In this document: piece after piece, positions 43,479-51,917 of the stretch | Numbering within the stretch: position 1 is the stretch's first letter | How the letters are laid out: each line of letters begins with the position of its first letter | NCBI RefSeq assembly: GCF_020860705.1 | Contig: NZ_JAJBTT010000024.1 | Location: forward strand, 1 to 64,000 | From: Akkermansia sp. | Lineage (GTDB): Bacteria > Verrucomicrobiota > Verrucomicrobiia > Verrucomicrobiales > Akkermansiaceae | Direction: 5' to 3' | DNA: 64,000 nucleotides | Program-made: the position numbers and the translations under genes | Notes under the pieces: model-generated | What the model saw: only the letters and a program-made list of their open reading frames with translations | What the model was told of the DNA's origin: nothing | Database searches by the model: none

Positions 43479-43889
43479 TTACAGGCCCGCCAGTTTCAGA
43501 ATGCGGTGGGCGGCCATGGCGGCGTTAACGGGGGTCTTCTTGTGCAGGCCCACCGTGGTGCAGGGCACGCCGCCCGGGCACTGGGCGATGGCCAGCAGGG
43601 CGTCAATGCCGTTCAGGGGGCCGCCGGGAACGGGCACGCCGATGACGGGAAGGGAGCAGCTCATGACCACCACTCCGGGAAGGGCCGCGGACAGGCCGGC
43701 CACAGCCAGAATAACGGCCTTTTCCCCGCTGGCTTCCAGGTCGCCCAGGAACTTGACCAGTTCCGGAAGGTCGCGGTGGGCGGACAGGACGGTTTCTTCA
43801 TACGGAACATTCTCCTGCGCAAAATACTCGCGGGCCGGTTCCATAAAGGGCTTATCATTCGGGCTTCCGTAGATGACGATGACTTTCAT
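43479..43889 (-). CDS. purE: PurE-like N5-CAIR mutase / AIR carboxylase
   Basis: A 136-residue protein, somewhat shorter than usual PurE (about 160). It has YGSPNDKPFM in place of the usual GSxSD, the conserved LSAHRDLPELVKF, AGLSAALPGVVVMSCSLPVI and GVPVPGGPLNGIDALLAIAQ. Family function: interconversion of N5-CAIR and CAIR (class I) or carboxylation of AIR (class II) in purine synthesis. Ser to Asn in the first motif is unusual and class assignment is unsure. It begins the minus-strand nucleotide cluster; pyrR follows after 26 bases. Confidence 0.85.
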   Translation of the reverse strand: MKVIVIYGSPNDKPFMEPAREYFAQENVPYEETVLSAHRDLPELVKFLGDLEASGEKAVILAVAGLSAALPGVVVMSCSLPVIGVPVPGGPLNGIDALLAIAQCPGGVPCTTVGLHKKTPVNAAMAAHRILKLAGL

Positions 43890-44016
43890 GGCAGTGTGTG
43901 CGGTTGTGAAACTTGCAGATTATGGCCCCAAGCCCCCTGCCCTGGCAAGACTTAACGTGAAAAAAAGGCAGTCCATCCCGAAATCCGTCACGGCAGACGC
44001 CCACGCCCGAATATGG

Positions 44017-44787
44017 TCAGAAGAAGGAGTCGTCATCCTTATCCTTTTCCCCACTCATGCCGAAGACGTACCAGAGCATCACATTGGCGTCATCATCTGT
44101 CACCGTTTCGTAATCCCTGTCGTTCACGCCTTCATCCTCCGGCCTTCCCATCCTCCTGTTCAAATCCCGGACCATCTCCTTTTCAACCTCCACCGTCCAG
44201 GCCAGCATCTCCTCTACGGAAGGCAGCGGAGGCGTTCCTGTCTCAAGCCGGGAGCGGAAATCAGCAGCCCGCCTGCGCCACTCCTTTTCGTCCGGATGGG
44301 CCACATTTTCCGGATTCAGCACATTCATTACAAAAAACAGCGGGGCCGAAGAAGCTACAAACCGCTGTAGATCATACCTGACCAGCTGCTCCCTGATACG
44401 AATCTCCACCTTTTCCAGCTCTTCCGGAGACAGCTTCCTCATGGGAATTTTTCTCCCGGCGCACCAAGACAGCACATCCTTCCAGATTATCCGGAACTCC
44501 TCCGGACACTTTTTTAAAGCCTCCGCCGGGAAAGATTCCTGCTCACGCTTCATGGCAGCCGCATCACCGATGGAAAAGCCCCCGGTCCATTTGATAATCA
44601 TTTGCTCCATCATAATCCACAAGATGAAACTGCGAATCGCTTCGCGCTCCTTCATCTGCCGCCCATCCAAACGCACTGGAACGGATCCGCCCGGTCTGTC
44701 CGTATTCTTCCCATCCCGGCCCCAGGCAGGTCCCAGGGAACACCAAACGACCAGAACCGTCAAAGGAATCCAACTCAACGTCTTCAT
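44017..44787 (-). CDS. Secreted paralogue A of the 44-50 kb array (most diverged)
   Basis: A protein of 256 residues from the ATG at 44787, with a signal peptide (MKTLSWIPLTVLVVWCSLG). It shares the family core: a charged start leading to KEREAIRSFILWIMMEQMI and then FPAEALKKCPEEFRIIW, the CPxxFR signature. It lacks the SGK..P C-terminal motif of the others and instead carries about 70 extra residues ending in an acidic tail (GEKDKDDDSFF). It is the last gene of the array in the direction of transcription. Function unknown; predicted helical, exported to periplasm or surface. Confidence 0.68.
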   Translation of the reverse strand: MKTLSWIPLTVLVVWCSLGPAWGRDGKNTDRPGGSVPVRLDGRQMKEREAIRSFILWIMMEQMIIKWTGGFSIGDAAAMKREQESFPAEALKKCPEEFRIIWKDVLSWCAGRKIPMRKLSPEELEKVEIRIREQLVRYDLQRFVASSAPLFFVMNVLNPENVAHPDEKEWRRRAADFRSRLETGTPPLPSVEEMLAWTVEVEKEMVRDLNRRMGRPEDEGVNDRDYETVTDDDANVMLWYVFGMSGEKDKDDDSFF

Positions 44788-44951
44788 TCTTCCCGCCATT
44801 CTAACATTTCCAGACGAGCAGTCCATCTTTCACTGCTGCGCATTTTCCATCAAAAAACTACTTCCCTGTTTTTCATGAGCCCACCTTTTTAACAGGGACC
44901 GGGATTCCTTCTCCCTGAATTCCTTCCCTGCCCCATAGTGCATCGACCTCT

Positions 44952-45572
44952 TTAATGATACGCCACTCGAAAAGCATCTTCCCTATTCTGCTGTTCAATA
45001 TCCCCCCCCTCCGGAGGCTTCCCGGCATCATCCGGAATGACCGCCCTGCCTGACTCAAGCTCTTTTTTCCACTGTTCAAGACGCTTCAGGAGTTCCTCGT
45101 TGCTTTCATTCTGCCTCTTCATGGTCTGCCGGTCCAGCCACTCAATCAAACCCAGCATGGAGCGATCCAAATCATACTGATGGTGAAACCGTTTCCTGGC
45201 ATCGTCCAGCCTGGACTGCATTTCCGGCCCTTCCGGCTTACCGCTTCTCAGGCATTCATCCATCATGTTCAGCACATCAATGTACGAGTGCCGGAAATCG
45301 GGCGGACATTCCTTCTCAAATCTTTCAGGCATCAGGCCAGTCCCTATCCCATTATTCTTCCTCCCATGCACCTGCCCTTCCAGAGAAACAATTTCACAAC
45401 ACAATTCAAGCAGAACGCAATACCTGAGAATGGCCGCACGGTCTTTCCTGAACTGCTGCATCTCCAAATCCACGTTCACCATGGACGATTCCGCAACGTC
45501 CTGCCCCCGGGACGAGCCAAGGCAGCACCCCCATGCCAGGCACGCTATGGAAAACCAGTTGGACAGTTTCAT
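44952..45572 (-). CDS. Secreted paralogue B of the array
   Basis: A protein of 206 residues from the ATG at 45572. The signal peptide (MKLSNWFSIACLAWGCCLG, then SSRGQDVA) is followed by SMVNVDLE, DRAAILRYCVLLELCCEI, the ECPPDFRHSYIDVL signature and LEQWKKELESGRAVIP near the end. These are the four landmarks of the array: QDVxxPxMPNVDLET, ExxAxxRY, CPxxFR and LKxxLxSGK..P. Its signal peptide and about 50 bases upstream are nearly the same as those of copy C, although the mature parts differ strongly. Function unknown. Confidence 0.68.
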   Translation of the reverse strand: MKLSNWFSIACLAWGCCLGSSRGQDVAESSMVNVDLEMQQFRKDRAAILRYCVLLELCCEIVSLEGQVHGRKNNGIGTGLMPERFEKECPPDFRHSYIDVLNMMDECLRSGKPEGPEMQSRLDDARKRFHHQYDLDRSMLGLIEWLDRQTMKRQNESNEELLKRLEQWKKELESGRAVIPDDAGKPPEGGDIEQQNREDAFRVAYH

Positions 45573-45620
45573 GGTCTTTTCATTGGTTAAGAGAAAGGAT
45601 TCCCGCTTTTTTCCTTTTCC
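45573..45620 (-). repeat. Upstream segment duplicated between copies B and C
   Basis: The 48 bases before the start of copy B align with 46263-46310 before copy C with only a few differences (shared CTTTTCATTGG, GGATTCCCGCTTTTTT). The match extends into both signal-peptide regions. It probably carries the leader and ribosome-binding region. Confidence 0.7.
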
Positions 45621-45644
45621 CGTACCGAACATACGGAGGGATCT

Positions 45645-46262
45645 TCAGTCTACAGCCTCTTCACCAGCTCCTGCGCAAAGACATTCTACAGGAACAGTCC
45701 TTTTTCCGGACTCAAGATCATTCTTCAACCGGAACAGTTTCTCCAGTACCATCTCCGGCGGAGCTTGCCCGTGATCCTCCACCTCCTCATCAAGCCACTT
45801 AGTTGACACGCTTATCATCTTTTTCAACCCATATGGCTCCGCCAGATGTTTCATCGCTTTCTTCACCGCTTCCATCTGCTTCTTTCCTTCAGGAGTCTTC
45901 ACCCAATCCGGATTTTCATTCAAGGCGGTTTTTATTTTCTCGAAAGGGGCTATATGTAGTTTCCGGAATTCTTCCGGGCACCCGGCTGAAACATTTTCCG
46001 GCATCAGGTCCAGTATCCGTTTAAGAGTCAGGCTCCCTTTGATATTCCCCTGTATATCCGATTCCAGAAAAGCAATCGAGCAGCATAAAGTCCAGAAAAA
46101 CATGTACCTGGCTACCGCCTCCCGTTCCCCGGCCAATTCCGGCGTCTGCCGGTCATCAACCACGTTCGGCATAGGGGGTGCGGCCACATCCTGCCCCCTG
46201 GATGCGCCAAGGCAGCAGCTCCATGCCATGCATGCTATAGGAAACCATTGGCACAGTCTCAT
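45645..46262 (-). CDS. Secreted paralogue C of the array (mosaic of B and D)
   Basis: A protein of 205 residues with signal peptide MRLCQWFPIACMAWSCCLG. Its N terminus and leader match copy B, while the mature part from RQTPELAGEREAVARYMFFW onward matches copy D, including TPEGKKQMEA, LMPEN, GCPEEFRK and the end LESGKRTVPVE. This points to unequal exchange or gene conversion between neighbours. Two Cys lie in the central helix (LCCSI) and one in the CP motif, so disulfides are possible. Function unknown. Confidence 0.7.
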   Translation of the reverse strand: MRLCQWFPIACMAWSCCLGASRGQDVAAPPMPNVVDDRQTPELAGEREAVARYMFFWTLCCSIAFLESDIQGNIKGSLTLKRILDLMPENVSAGCPEEFRKLHIAPFEKIKTALNENPDWVKTPEGKKQMEAVKKAMKHLAEPYGLKKMISVSTKWLDEEVEDHGQAPPEMVLEKLFRLKNDLESGKRTVPVECLCAGAGEEAVD

Positions 46263-46310
46263 CGTCTTTTCATTGGCTAAGGGAAGGGATTCCCGCTTTT
46301 TTCCTTTCCC
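46263..46310 (-). repeat. Upstream segment duplicated between copies C and B
   Basis: Second copy of the 48-base leader segment at 45573-45620, in the same position relative to its gene, 690 bases away. Confidence 0.7.
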
Positions 46311-46333
46311 CTACAGGAAATGAGGAAAAACGT

Positions 46334-46942
46334 TCAATCCACAGTATTTCCATCAACTCCTGCACGCAAATATTCCACCGGAACAGCCACTTTCCCGGAC
46401 TCAACATCACTTTTCAACTGGAGCACATCCTTCAAGACTTTCTCCGGAGAATCTTCCTTTCTGAATCCCAGCCTGTTATTGAGCCACTCCCTTGACAAAC
46501 GCACCATCTGCGTCACCCCATAGGGCTCCTCCAAACATTTCATCGCTTTCTCCATCGCTTCCATCTGTTTCTTTCCTTCAGGAGTTTCCGCCCATTCCTC
46601 ATTTTTATTCAAGGCGGTTTTTATTTTTTCAGAAGGCTCCAGCCATACTTTCCGGAATACTTCCGGACACCCGGCCGCACTATTTTCAGGCATCAGGTTC
46701 AACAGGCGTTTGACGACCGCCCCCGGAGACTGGTCCGGCTGCCTATCCGATTCCAGAAGGACAATGCGTTCGCACAAGGTCCAGAAAAACATGTACCGTG
46801 CAACGGCCTCCCGTTCCCTGGCCAATTCCGGCGTCTGCCTGGAATGATCCATATCCGGCATGGATGACGGCGTCATCTCCTGCCCCTGGGCCATTCCCAG
46901 CCAGCAGCTCATTACCCCCAACATTAAAACCAATTTAATCAT
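46334..46942 (-). CDS. Secreted paralogue D of the array
   Basis: A protein of 202 residues from the ATG at 46942 (signal peptide MIKLVLMLGVMSCWLGMAQG). It is the closest relative of copy C: RQTPELAREREAVARYMFFW, SEKIKTALNKNEEW, TPEGKKQMEAMEKAMK, and the C-terminal LKSDVESGKVAVPVE. The CP signature is GCPEVFRK. The alternative ATG at 46966 would add eight non-hydrophobic residues before the signal peptide. About 190 bases separate it from copy E; a 39-codon frame there (46982-47101) is not supported. Confidence 0.7.
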   Translation of the reverse strand: MIKLVLMLGVMSCWLGMAQGQEMTPSSMPDMDHSRQTPELAREREAVARYMFFWTLCERIVLLESDRQPDQSPGAVVKRLLNLMPENSAAGCPEVFRKVWLEPSEKIKTALNKNEEWAETPEGKKQMEAMEKAMKCLEEPYGVTQMVRLSREWLNNRLGFRKEDSPEKVLKDVLQLKSDVESGKVAVPVEYLRAGVDGNTVD

Positions 46943-47134
46943 CAGCTCATGATAAGCCTCCGCCAAGGTGAAAGTCCATCCTTATCTCCACTTCTTCCCC
47001 TTCCGCCCGGATGATTTGTTCCTCCGGAACGGCTGCACCCTGGCTCCGTGCCATTCCGGCGCAACCCGTACGCGGCAGAGCCATTTGGAAATCAAATCCA
47101 TTAGTCCGTCACTCGAAATCAATCCAGGCTTTTC

Positions 47135-47734
47135 TTACAGCTTTTCACTTTCTTCAGGAATTTTCAGCTTTCCAGAGAGGATATCCTTCTTGATCCGATA
47201 AAGAACTTTCAGACTTCCCGCTTTGTCCAATCCTTTTGTTTCCCGCCTTAAAAAAGAAAAAAACTGCATGGCGCATGTTTCCAGCTGGTACTTCTTCATG
47301 ATCCCGGCTCCCATTTTCATGCATTCGGCCCCGTGTTTTTCATAGGCTTCCATGAACCGGTCATAATCCATCTTCTCTTTTTCCACCCGTTCCAGCAATT
47401 CCTTTGATCCCTTAATGATGTTCAGATGCATATCCCGGTAATCGGAAGGGCATTGATCCAGGGTTTTCAACCATTCGGGAGACTCAACATACTTGAGCAT
47501 CGCCATCAGCATCTCCCTCCGCCCCATTTCCCCCATTTCCCCCTCGATGATGTACGAACAGACGAAACCCAGCCACAGATGCCTCTCTACCGCCTCTTGA
47601 TACGCCGCCATTTTTTTCCCCTCCTCCGTCTCCAAATCCACATTAACCATAGAGGGTTCCACCACATCCTGGGCCATGGCGGGGAACATCATCAGAAGAA
47701 CGGGAAGCACCCATAGCCAGAACTGCCTTATCAT
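47135..47734 (-). CDS. Secreted paralogue E of the array
   Basis: A protein of 199 residues with signal peptide MIRQFWLWVLPVLLMMFPAM ending AQ. The mature part opens DVVEPSMVNVDLETEEGKK, then AVERHLWLGFVCSYII, the signature QCPSDYRDMHL (Tyr for Phe), and the C-terminal KKDILSGKLKIPEE. It keeps all four family landmarks but is otherwise divergent from its neighbours, with a Met/Glu-rich central part. Predicted helical and exported. Function unknown. Confidence 0.7.
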   Translation of the reverse strand: MIRQFWLWVLPVLLMMFPAMAQDVVEPSMVNVDLETEEGKKMAAYQEAVERHLWLGFVCSYIIEGEMGEMGRREMLMAMLKYVESPEWLKTLDQCPSDYRDMHLNIIKGSKELLERVEKEKMDYDRFMEAYEKHGAECMKMGAGIMKKYQLETCAMQFFSFLRRETKGLDKAGSLKVLYRIKKDILSGKLKIPEESEKL

Positions 47735-47876
47735 GAACCCACGTTACAGGGGCCTTTCATGCATGGTCAACATTATTCTCCCTTCCAGGCTGACGACGGA
47801 ACAGCCGCCATGCCCGCATCAGCAGACAGTCCATGCGGCACAGCCGTCCTTACCCCTGAATTCCATTGCCCTGAAT

Positions 47877-48486
47877 TTATTGATTCCCCTGCCGTATCAC
47901 CTCCTCAGGAAGAGCCACTTCTCCGGTAGCCAGCTTTTCCTTTAGCGCCTTAAGGCGGCCAATGGCTTTCCTTGCCTCTTTGAGCCCATCTCCCGCCAAC
48001 GGAGAGAATCCGGTTTCCTTCGCTACCCAAATCATCCATGGCGTAGAAGTTTTCCGGACCATGTATTTTTTCAACAACAATTTCATGTGCCTGTTCATGC
48101 TCCTCCGCGTTTCATCAGAAATCACCCCGGATTCCTGAATGTCTTTCCTGCACGTATCCATCCACCGCCGCACGGCCTGCCTGAAATCTTCCGGACAGAG
48201 GGAAAGAGCCTGCTCCGGAAAGAGCCTGCTCCGGAATGGAATCCAAGGCATGCTTCATCATCGCCTGTTCATCCATCCCATTTTCCTCTTCCGCCATCCA
48301 TATGATTTGTTCCAGAGATTCCAAGGCCAAAAACTTGCATATGGCGGCGCGGCCCTCCCCTATTTTTCCGCCGGCCTCCGTAGTTAAATCAACGTTCGGC
48401 CTTGCCGGAGATGCAGCATCATCCGCACGGGAAGAAAAAGGGCACGCCCCGCATAACAATAAACCAATCATTAAAAACCGACTCAT
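47877..48486 (-). pseudogene. Secreted paralogue F, broken by a 16-bp tandem duplication
   Basis: The N-terminal half reads from the ATG at 48486 (MSRFLMIGLLLCGACPFSSR, then PARPNVDLTTEAGGK, AAICKFLALESLEQII, DSIPEQALS) and then goes out of frame. The C-terminal half continues in another frame (PEQALSLCPEDFRQAVRRW, ending KEKLATGEVALPEE). The break is exactly a duplicated 16-base unit at 48203-48234. Removing one unit restores a single reading frame of about 197 codons with all four family landmarks. No other damage is seen, so the event is recent or reversible by slippage. Confidence 0.85.
48203..48234. repeat. 16-bp perfect tandem duplication inside paralogue F
   Basis: AAAGAGCCTGCTCCGG occurs twice head to tail (48203-48218 and 48219-48234). 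Sixteen is not a multiple of three, so it shifts the frame of the gene. Confidence 0.95.
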
Positions 48487-48715
48487 GCCAGCCATGCGCG
48501 CAATATACCACAAAACCGTTCTCAGGCAATGAGTTTTCACCATTTTCCATACATTTATCCCGCTTTCTTTCGTGTTCCCAGCTGCCCCTGTCTGGAAGCC
48601 GTTTCTTTCCCCAACTCCTGCCGGACGGCGGGAAATCACTTCTTCCCCGCCTCCCCTTGTCATCCGCCGGGTACCATCAGCGCCGGACAATGCCGGGGAC
48701 TCCTTGTTCCCGGAT

Positions 48716-49285
48716 TCACTCTTCCACCATCTCCGGCATCACCTGGCGGCCTGAACGGACGTTATCGCGGAACTGCCGGAATGCCTGGATAAAAGTTTCC
48801 TGATCCATGCCGCCGCGGGTGTTGATTTCCCGTTCCATCCAGTCCATGACCTGCGGACACAAGTCCTCCATCCCGTACTCCGCCAGAAAAGCCAGAATCT
48901 CAGGATCCTCAGGATCAAACGGGCCAGACTCCAATTTCTTCTTCCCCTCCGCAGCGTCCTTCAGTTCCTGCACCCTGGCATTCATCAGCTTCCGGAGCTT
49001 CTGCGGACACGCCTTCAGTTCCTTTCCGGGAAAAGCCGCCAGGATCCGGGGATAGAGGTCTTCCTCCCTGCACATGCCGTCACGGTTTTCCAGGGCAGGC
49101 AGAAGAACGGATAAATAAAGCAGCACGAAAAACTTGCGGATGGATGCCTTTTCCGCCGCCAGCTTTTGCCCGGAAGGCGTTTCCAAATCCACATTCGGCA
49201 TGCCGGGAGCCCCGATATCCTGCGCCGCGCCGGGCAGCACGAAAAGCGCGGGGCACAGCAATAACAACATCCGGGGCGTTCTCAT
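48716..49285 (-). CDS. Secreted paralogue G of the array
   Basis: A protein of 189 residues with signal peptide MRTPRMLLLLCPALFVLPGA, then AQDIGAPGMPNVDLETPSGQ, the best example of the shared post-signal motif. It continues KASIRKFFVLLYLSVLLPAL, the signature ACPQKLRKLM (Leu-Arg for Phe-Arg), a long charged middle, and FRQFRDNVRSGRQVMPEM near the end. Predicted helical and exported. Function unknown. Confidence 0.7.
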   Translation of the reverse strand: MRTPRMLLLLCPALFVLPGAAQDIGAPGMPNVDLETPSGQKLAAEKASIRKFFVLLYLSVLLPALENRDGMCREEDLYPRILAAFPGKELKACPQKLRKLMNARVQELKDAAEGKKKLESGPFDPEDPEILAFLAEYGMEDLCPQVMDWMEREINTRGGMDQETFIQAFRQFRDNVRSGRQVMPEMVEE

Positions 49286-49539
49286 GGTTCATTTTTGGAC
49301 AGCCGAACACCCCGATCGTTCGAAATCTGCGGGAATCCCCTCTTCCCCCATTATTTTTCTCTCTCCGGCTGTTTTTCACCTGGAAAATTTTAAAAACCTC
49401 CATTTTTCAGAATGAAAACGTCAGGGGAGAATATTTCCTTTCCCTTCTTCTTCATACAGCTCCCGGCGGAAGAAGGCCTTTTCCATCCCCCTACAGGGCT
49501 AAAACGGAGTCTCTCCGCTTCTTCCTCCCCCATGACTGC

Positions 49540-50121
49540 CTACATTTCTTCTTCAATCTCCTCAAAATCCATGGGAACCTTGATTTTTCCCGCCTCTATA
49601 TCCTCCTTCAATTCACGCATCCGCTGGGCTTTGAACGCAGGCGTGTCCTCATCCCCGAAGTTCAACGTTACCGCCGTCCATTGTGAAATCAGCATTTCCT
49701 CTCCCTTCAAGCCGTACTTGAACAACAGGGAGGAAACTTCCTCATCTTCCGCATAGGGCCAGACAATGTCCGTTTTAATGCCGTCAAGGTATGCCTGGAT
49801 TTCCCTCTTTTTTAAAGCGATCACTTCCTGGAAATCCGGAGGGCAGCGCTTCAGGGCGCTTTCAGGAAATTCCTCCAGCATCACCTGATAAAACTCCGTG
49901 ACCAGCCCCTTGGCGCCCCTGATGACCAATTCAGCGGACGGCAAGTTCCGGGCAACGCAGATCTGGGCAAGAAAGCTCCGGATATTCTCACGATCCTTCT
50001 CCTGCAACCTTCCTTCTTCCGTGCCCTCCTTCAAGTCCGGCACGGCGGGAGGCGCAACATCCTGGGCGCATGCCATGCCCCACAAGCATGCCAAGAGCGG
50101 AAAACGGGCCAGGTTTTTCAT
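49540..50121 (-). CDS. Secreted paralogue H of the array (first transcribed)
   Basis: A protein of 193 residues with signal peptide MKNLARFPLLACLWGMACA, then QDVAPPAVPDLKEG, ENIRSFLAQICVARNL, FPESALKRCPPDFQEV and LKEDIEAGKIKVPMD, so all four landmarks are present with some drift. The tail is acidic (FEEIEEEM). It is the first gene of the array in transcription order; the promoter should lie in the roughly 200 bases between it and the oxidoreductase gene end at 50325, where none was recognised. Confidence 0.68.
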   Translation of the reverse strand: MKNLARFPLLACLWGMACAQDVAPPAVPDLKEGTEEGRLQEKDRENIRSFLAQICVARNLPSAELVIRGAKGLVTEFYQVMLEEFPESALKRCPPDFQEVIALKKREIQAYLDGIKTDIVWPYAEDEEVSSLLFKYGLKGEEMLISQWTAVTLNFGDEDTPAFKAQRMRELKEDIEAGKIKVPMDFEEIEEEM

Positions 50122-50324
50122 GAAAGCATCATACCAGAAAAGAGCCTTCCGGCAATGCCGTTCATGCCGGACCGCGGCCTTCCGCCCCCCATGCCCTAAT
50201 CACCTCCGGAACGAAAGGCAGCTCTTATAAGGACAAAAACCGGAAATCCGGATTTACCCGGCAAAGTTTGAAAACCTTCATGGAGAGCCGCAGCTCCCTG
50301 CGAGATCCTGACGGCCGGGAAAAA

Positions 50325-51917
50325 TCAACGGGACACCTGCTGCGCCATGGCCTCCGCACAGCGGCGGCCATCCAGGGCTGCGGAAACAATGCCGCCGGCA
50401 TACCCGGCCCCTTCCCCGCAGGGATACAGCCCTTCCAGCCCGGGATGCTCCAGCGTGGCGGGATCCCGCGGAATGCGCACGGGCGAACTGGTGCGCGTCT
50501 CACAGCCGATGAGCTGGGCGGAAGCCCCGGCAAACCCGCGCCATTTGCGGTCAAACTGCCGCAATCCCTCCCGCATGCGCCAGACAACTTCCCCCGGAAG
50601 CAGTTCATGCAAGGGATGGGATACAATGCCGGGATGGTAGCTGGTGGGAAGCAGGGAGGTGGAAACGCGGCCTTTCAGGAAGTCCTCCACCTTCTGGGCA
50701 GGGGCTTTCTGCATCCCTCCTCCGGCGCGGCTGGAAGCCGTTTCCAGTGCCTTCTGGTAGGCCACGCCCGCCAGCACACCGTGTTCCCTGCGGAAAGATT
50801 CCGTATCTTCCGGATGCACGCTGACCACAAAGCCCGCGTTGGCAAAGGGGGAATCCCGGCGGGCCAGAGACATACCGTTGACCACCACCTCGTCATTCTC
50901 CGTGGCGGCGGGAACAATAAAGCCGCCGGGACACATGCAGAAGGAGTGGACGCCGCGGTCCTGGATGGTGGCCGTCACGGAATAGCGCGCCGCCGGCAGC
51001 TGTTCCGGGCGTTTCCGGCCCGGGCGCAGATGGTACTGCTGCGCATCCACGAACGCCTGGGGATGTTCAATGCGCACCCCCACGGCAAAAGGCTTCTGTT
51101 CCAGTTCCAGCCCCTCCGCCAGCATCATGCGGTACACGTCCCGCGCACTGTGCCCGGTAGCCAGCAGAACGGCATCCGCCGCAAATTCCCGGCCATCCGC
51201 ACAGGCCGCGCCGCGGATGCGCCGTCCGTCCGCAGAACGGAGCAGATGCTCCACACGGGCATTGAAATGGATTTCCCCGCCCGCGCGCAGGATGGATTCC
51301 CGGATGGCCTTGACCACGTTGGGCAGCAGGTTGGAGCCGATGTGGGGATGGGCGTCCGTCAGAATTTTCCCCGGTGCGCCGTGAGCCACGAATATCTCAT
51401 AAATCTCCCGTACCGGACCGCGCTTGGTAGCGCGCGTAAACAGCTTGCCGTCCGAGAACGTGCCCGCGCCGCCTTCTCCAAAGCAGTAATTGGAATCCTC
51501 CATCACGATGCCCTGCCGCAGGATGGGAGCCAGGTCAAACCGGCGGGAAGAGACATCCTTCCCCCGTTCCAGCACCACGGGTTTCATCCCCAGTTCCAGG
51601 CAACGGAGGGCGGCGAACATCCCCGCCGGACCAAATCCCACGATCAGCGCCACCGGCGCGCCCGGCCTGACGGGCGGATAGTCCCGGGAGGGAAGATGTT
51701 CCGGAGGCAGTGCTTCATCCACCCCGGCCAGAAAACGCAACTGGAACAGAATGTTCCTCTGCCGGGAATCAATGGACTCCTTCACCAGCCGCAATTCCCG
51801 GATGCGGGAGGGGGAAACGCCCAGCTTTTCCGCCACGGCGGCGCGGCGCGCGCGCTCGTCCCCGGCTTTCTCCATCGGCAGAATCACATCCACCGTCACG
51901 CCTTCCCCGCCGCTCAT
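50325..51917 (-). CDS. FAD-dependent oxidoreductase (NAD(P)/FAD-dependent, COG2509-type)
   Basis: A protein of 530 residues from the ATG at 51917, which overlaps the end of aguA as ATGA. The FAD-binding site is ALIVGFGPAGMFAALRCLEL with VVLERG at the end of the second strand. Further typical segments are NYCFGEGGAGTFSDGKL, AVLLATGHSARDVYRMM, FCMCPGGFIVPAATEND and the closing GLYPCGEGAGYAGGIVSAAL. The N-terminal part (ERARRAAVAEKLGVSPSRI) is a small extra domain found in this group. Substrate unknown. Cytoplasmic. Confidence 0.88.
   Translation of the reverse strand: MSGGEGVTVDVILPMEKAGDERARRAAVAEKLGVSPSRIRELRLVKESIDSRQRNILFQLRFLAGVDEALPPEHLPSRDYPPVRPGAPVALIVGFGPAGMFAALRCLELGMKPVVLERGKDVSSRRFDLAPILRQGIVMEDSNYCFGEGGAGTFSDGKLFTRATKRGPVREIYEIFVAHGAPGKILTDAHPHIGSNLLPNVVKAIRESILRAGGEIHFNARVEHLLRSADGRRIRGAACADGREFAADAVLLATGHSARDVYRMMLAEGLELEQKPFAVGVRIEHPQAFVDAQQYHLRPGRKRPEQLPAARYSVTATIQDRGVHSFCMCPGGFIVPAATENDEVVVNGMSLARRDSPFANAGFVVSVHPEDTESFRREHGVLAGVAYQKALETASSRAGGGMQKAPAQKVEDFLKGRVSTSLLPTSYHPGIVSHPLHELLPGEVVWRMREGLRQFDRKWRGFAGASAQLIGCETRTSSPVRIPRDPATLEHPGLEGLYPCGEGAGYAGGIVSAALDGRRCAEAMAQQVSR

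Noticed and set aside
46982-47101. 39-codon frame between paralogues D and E
   Set aside because: Basic chance-like product with no export signal and none of the landmarks of the array family.
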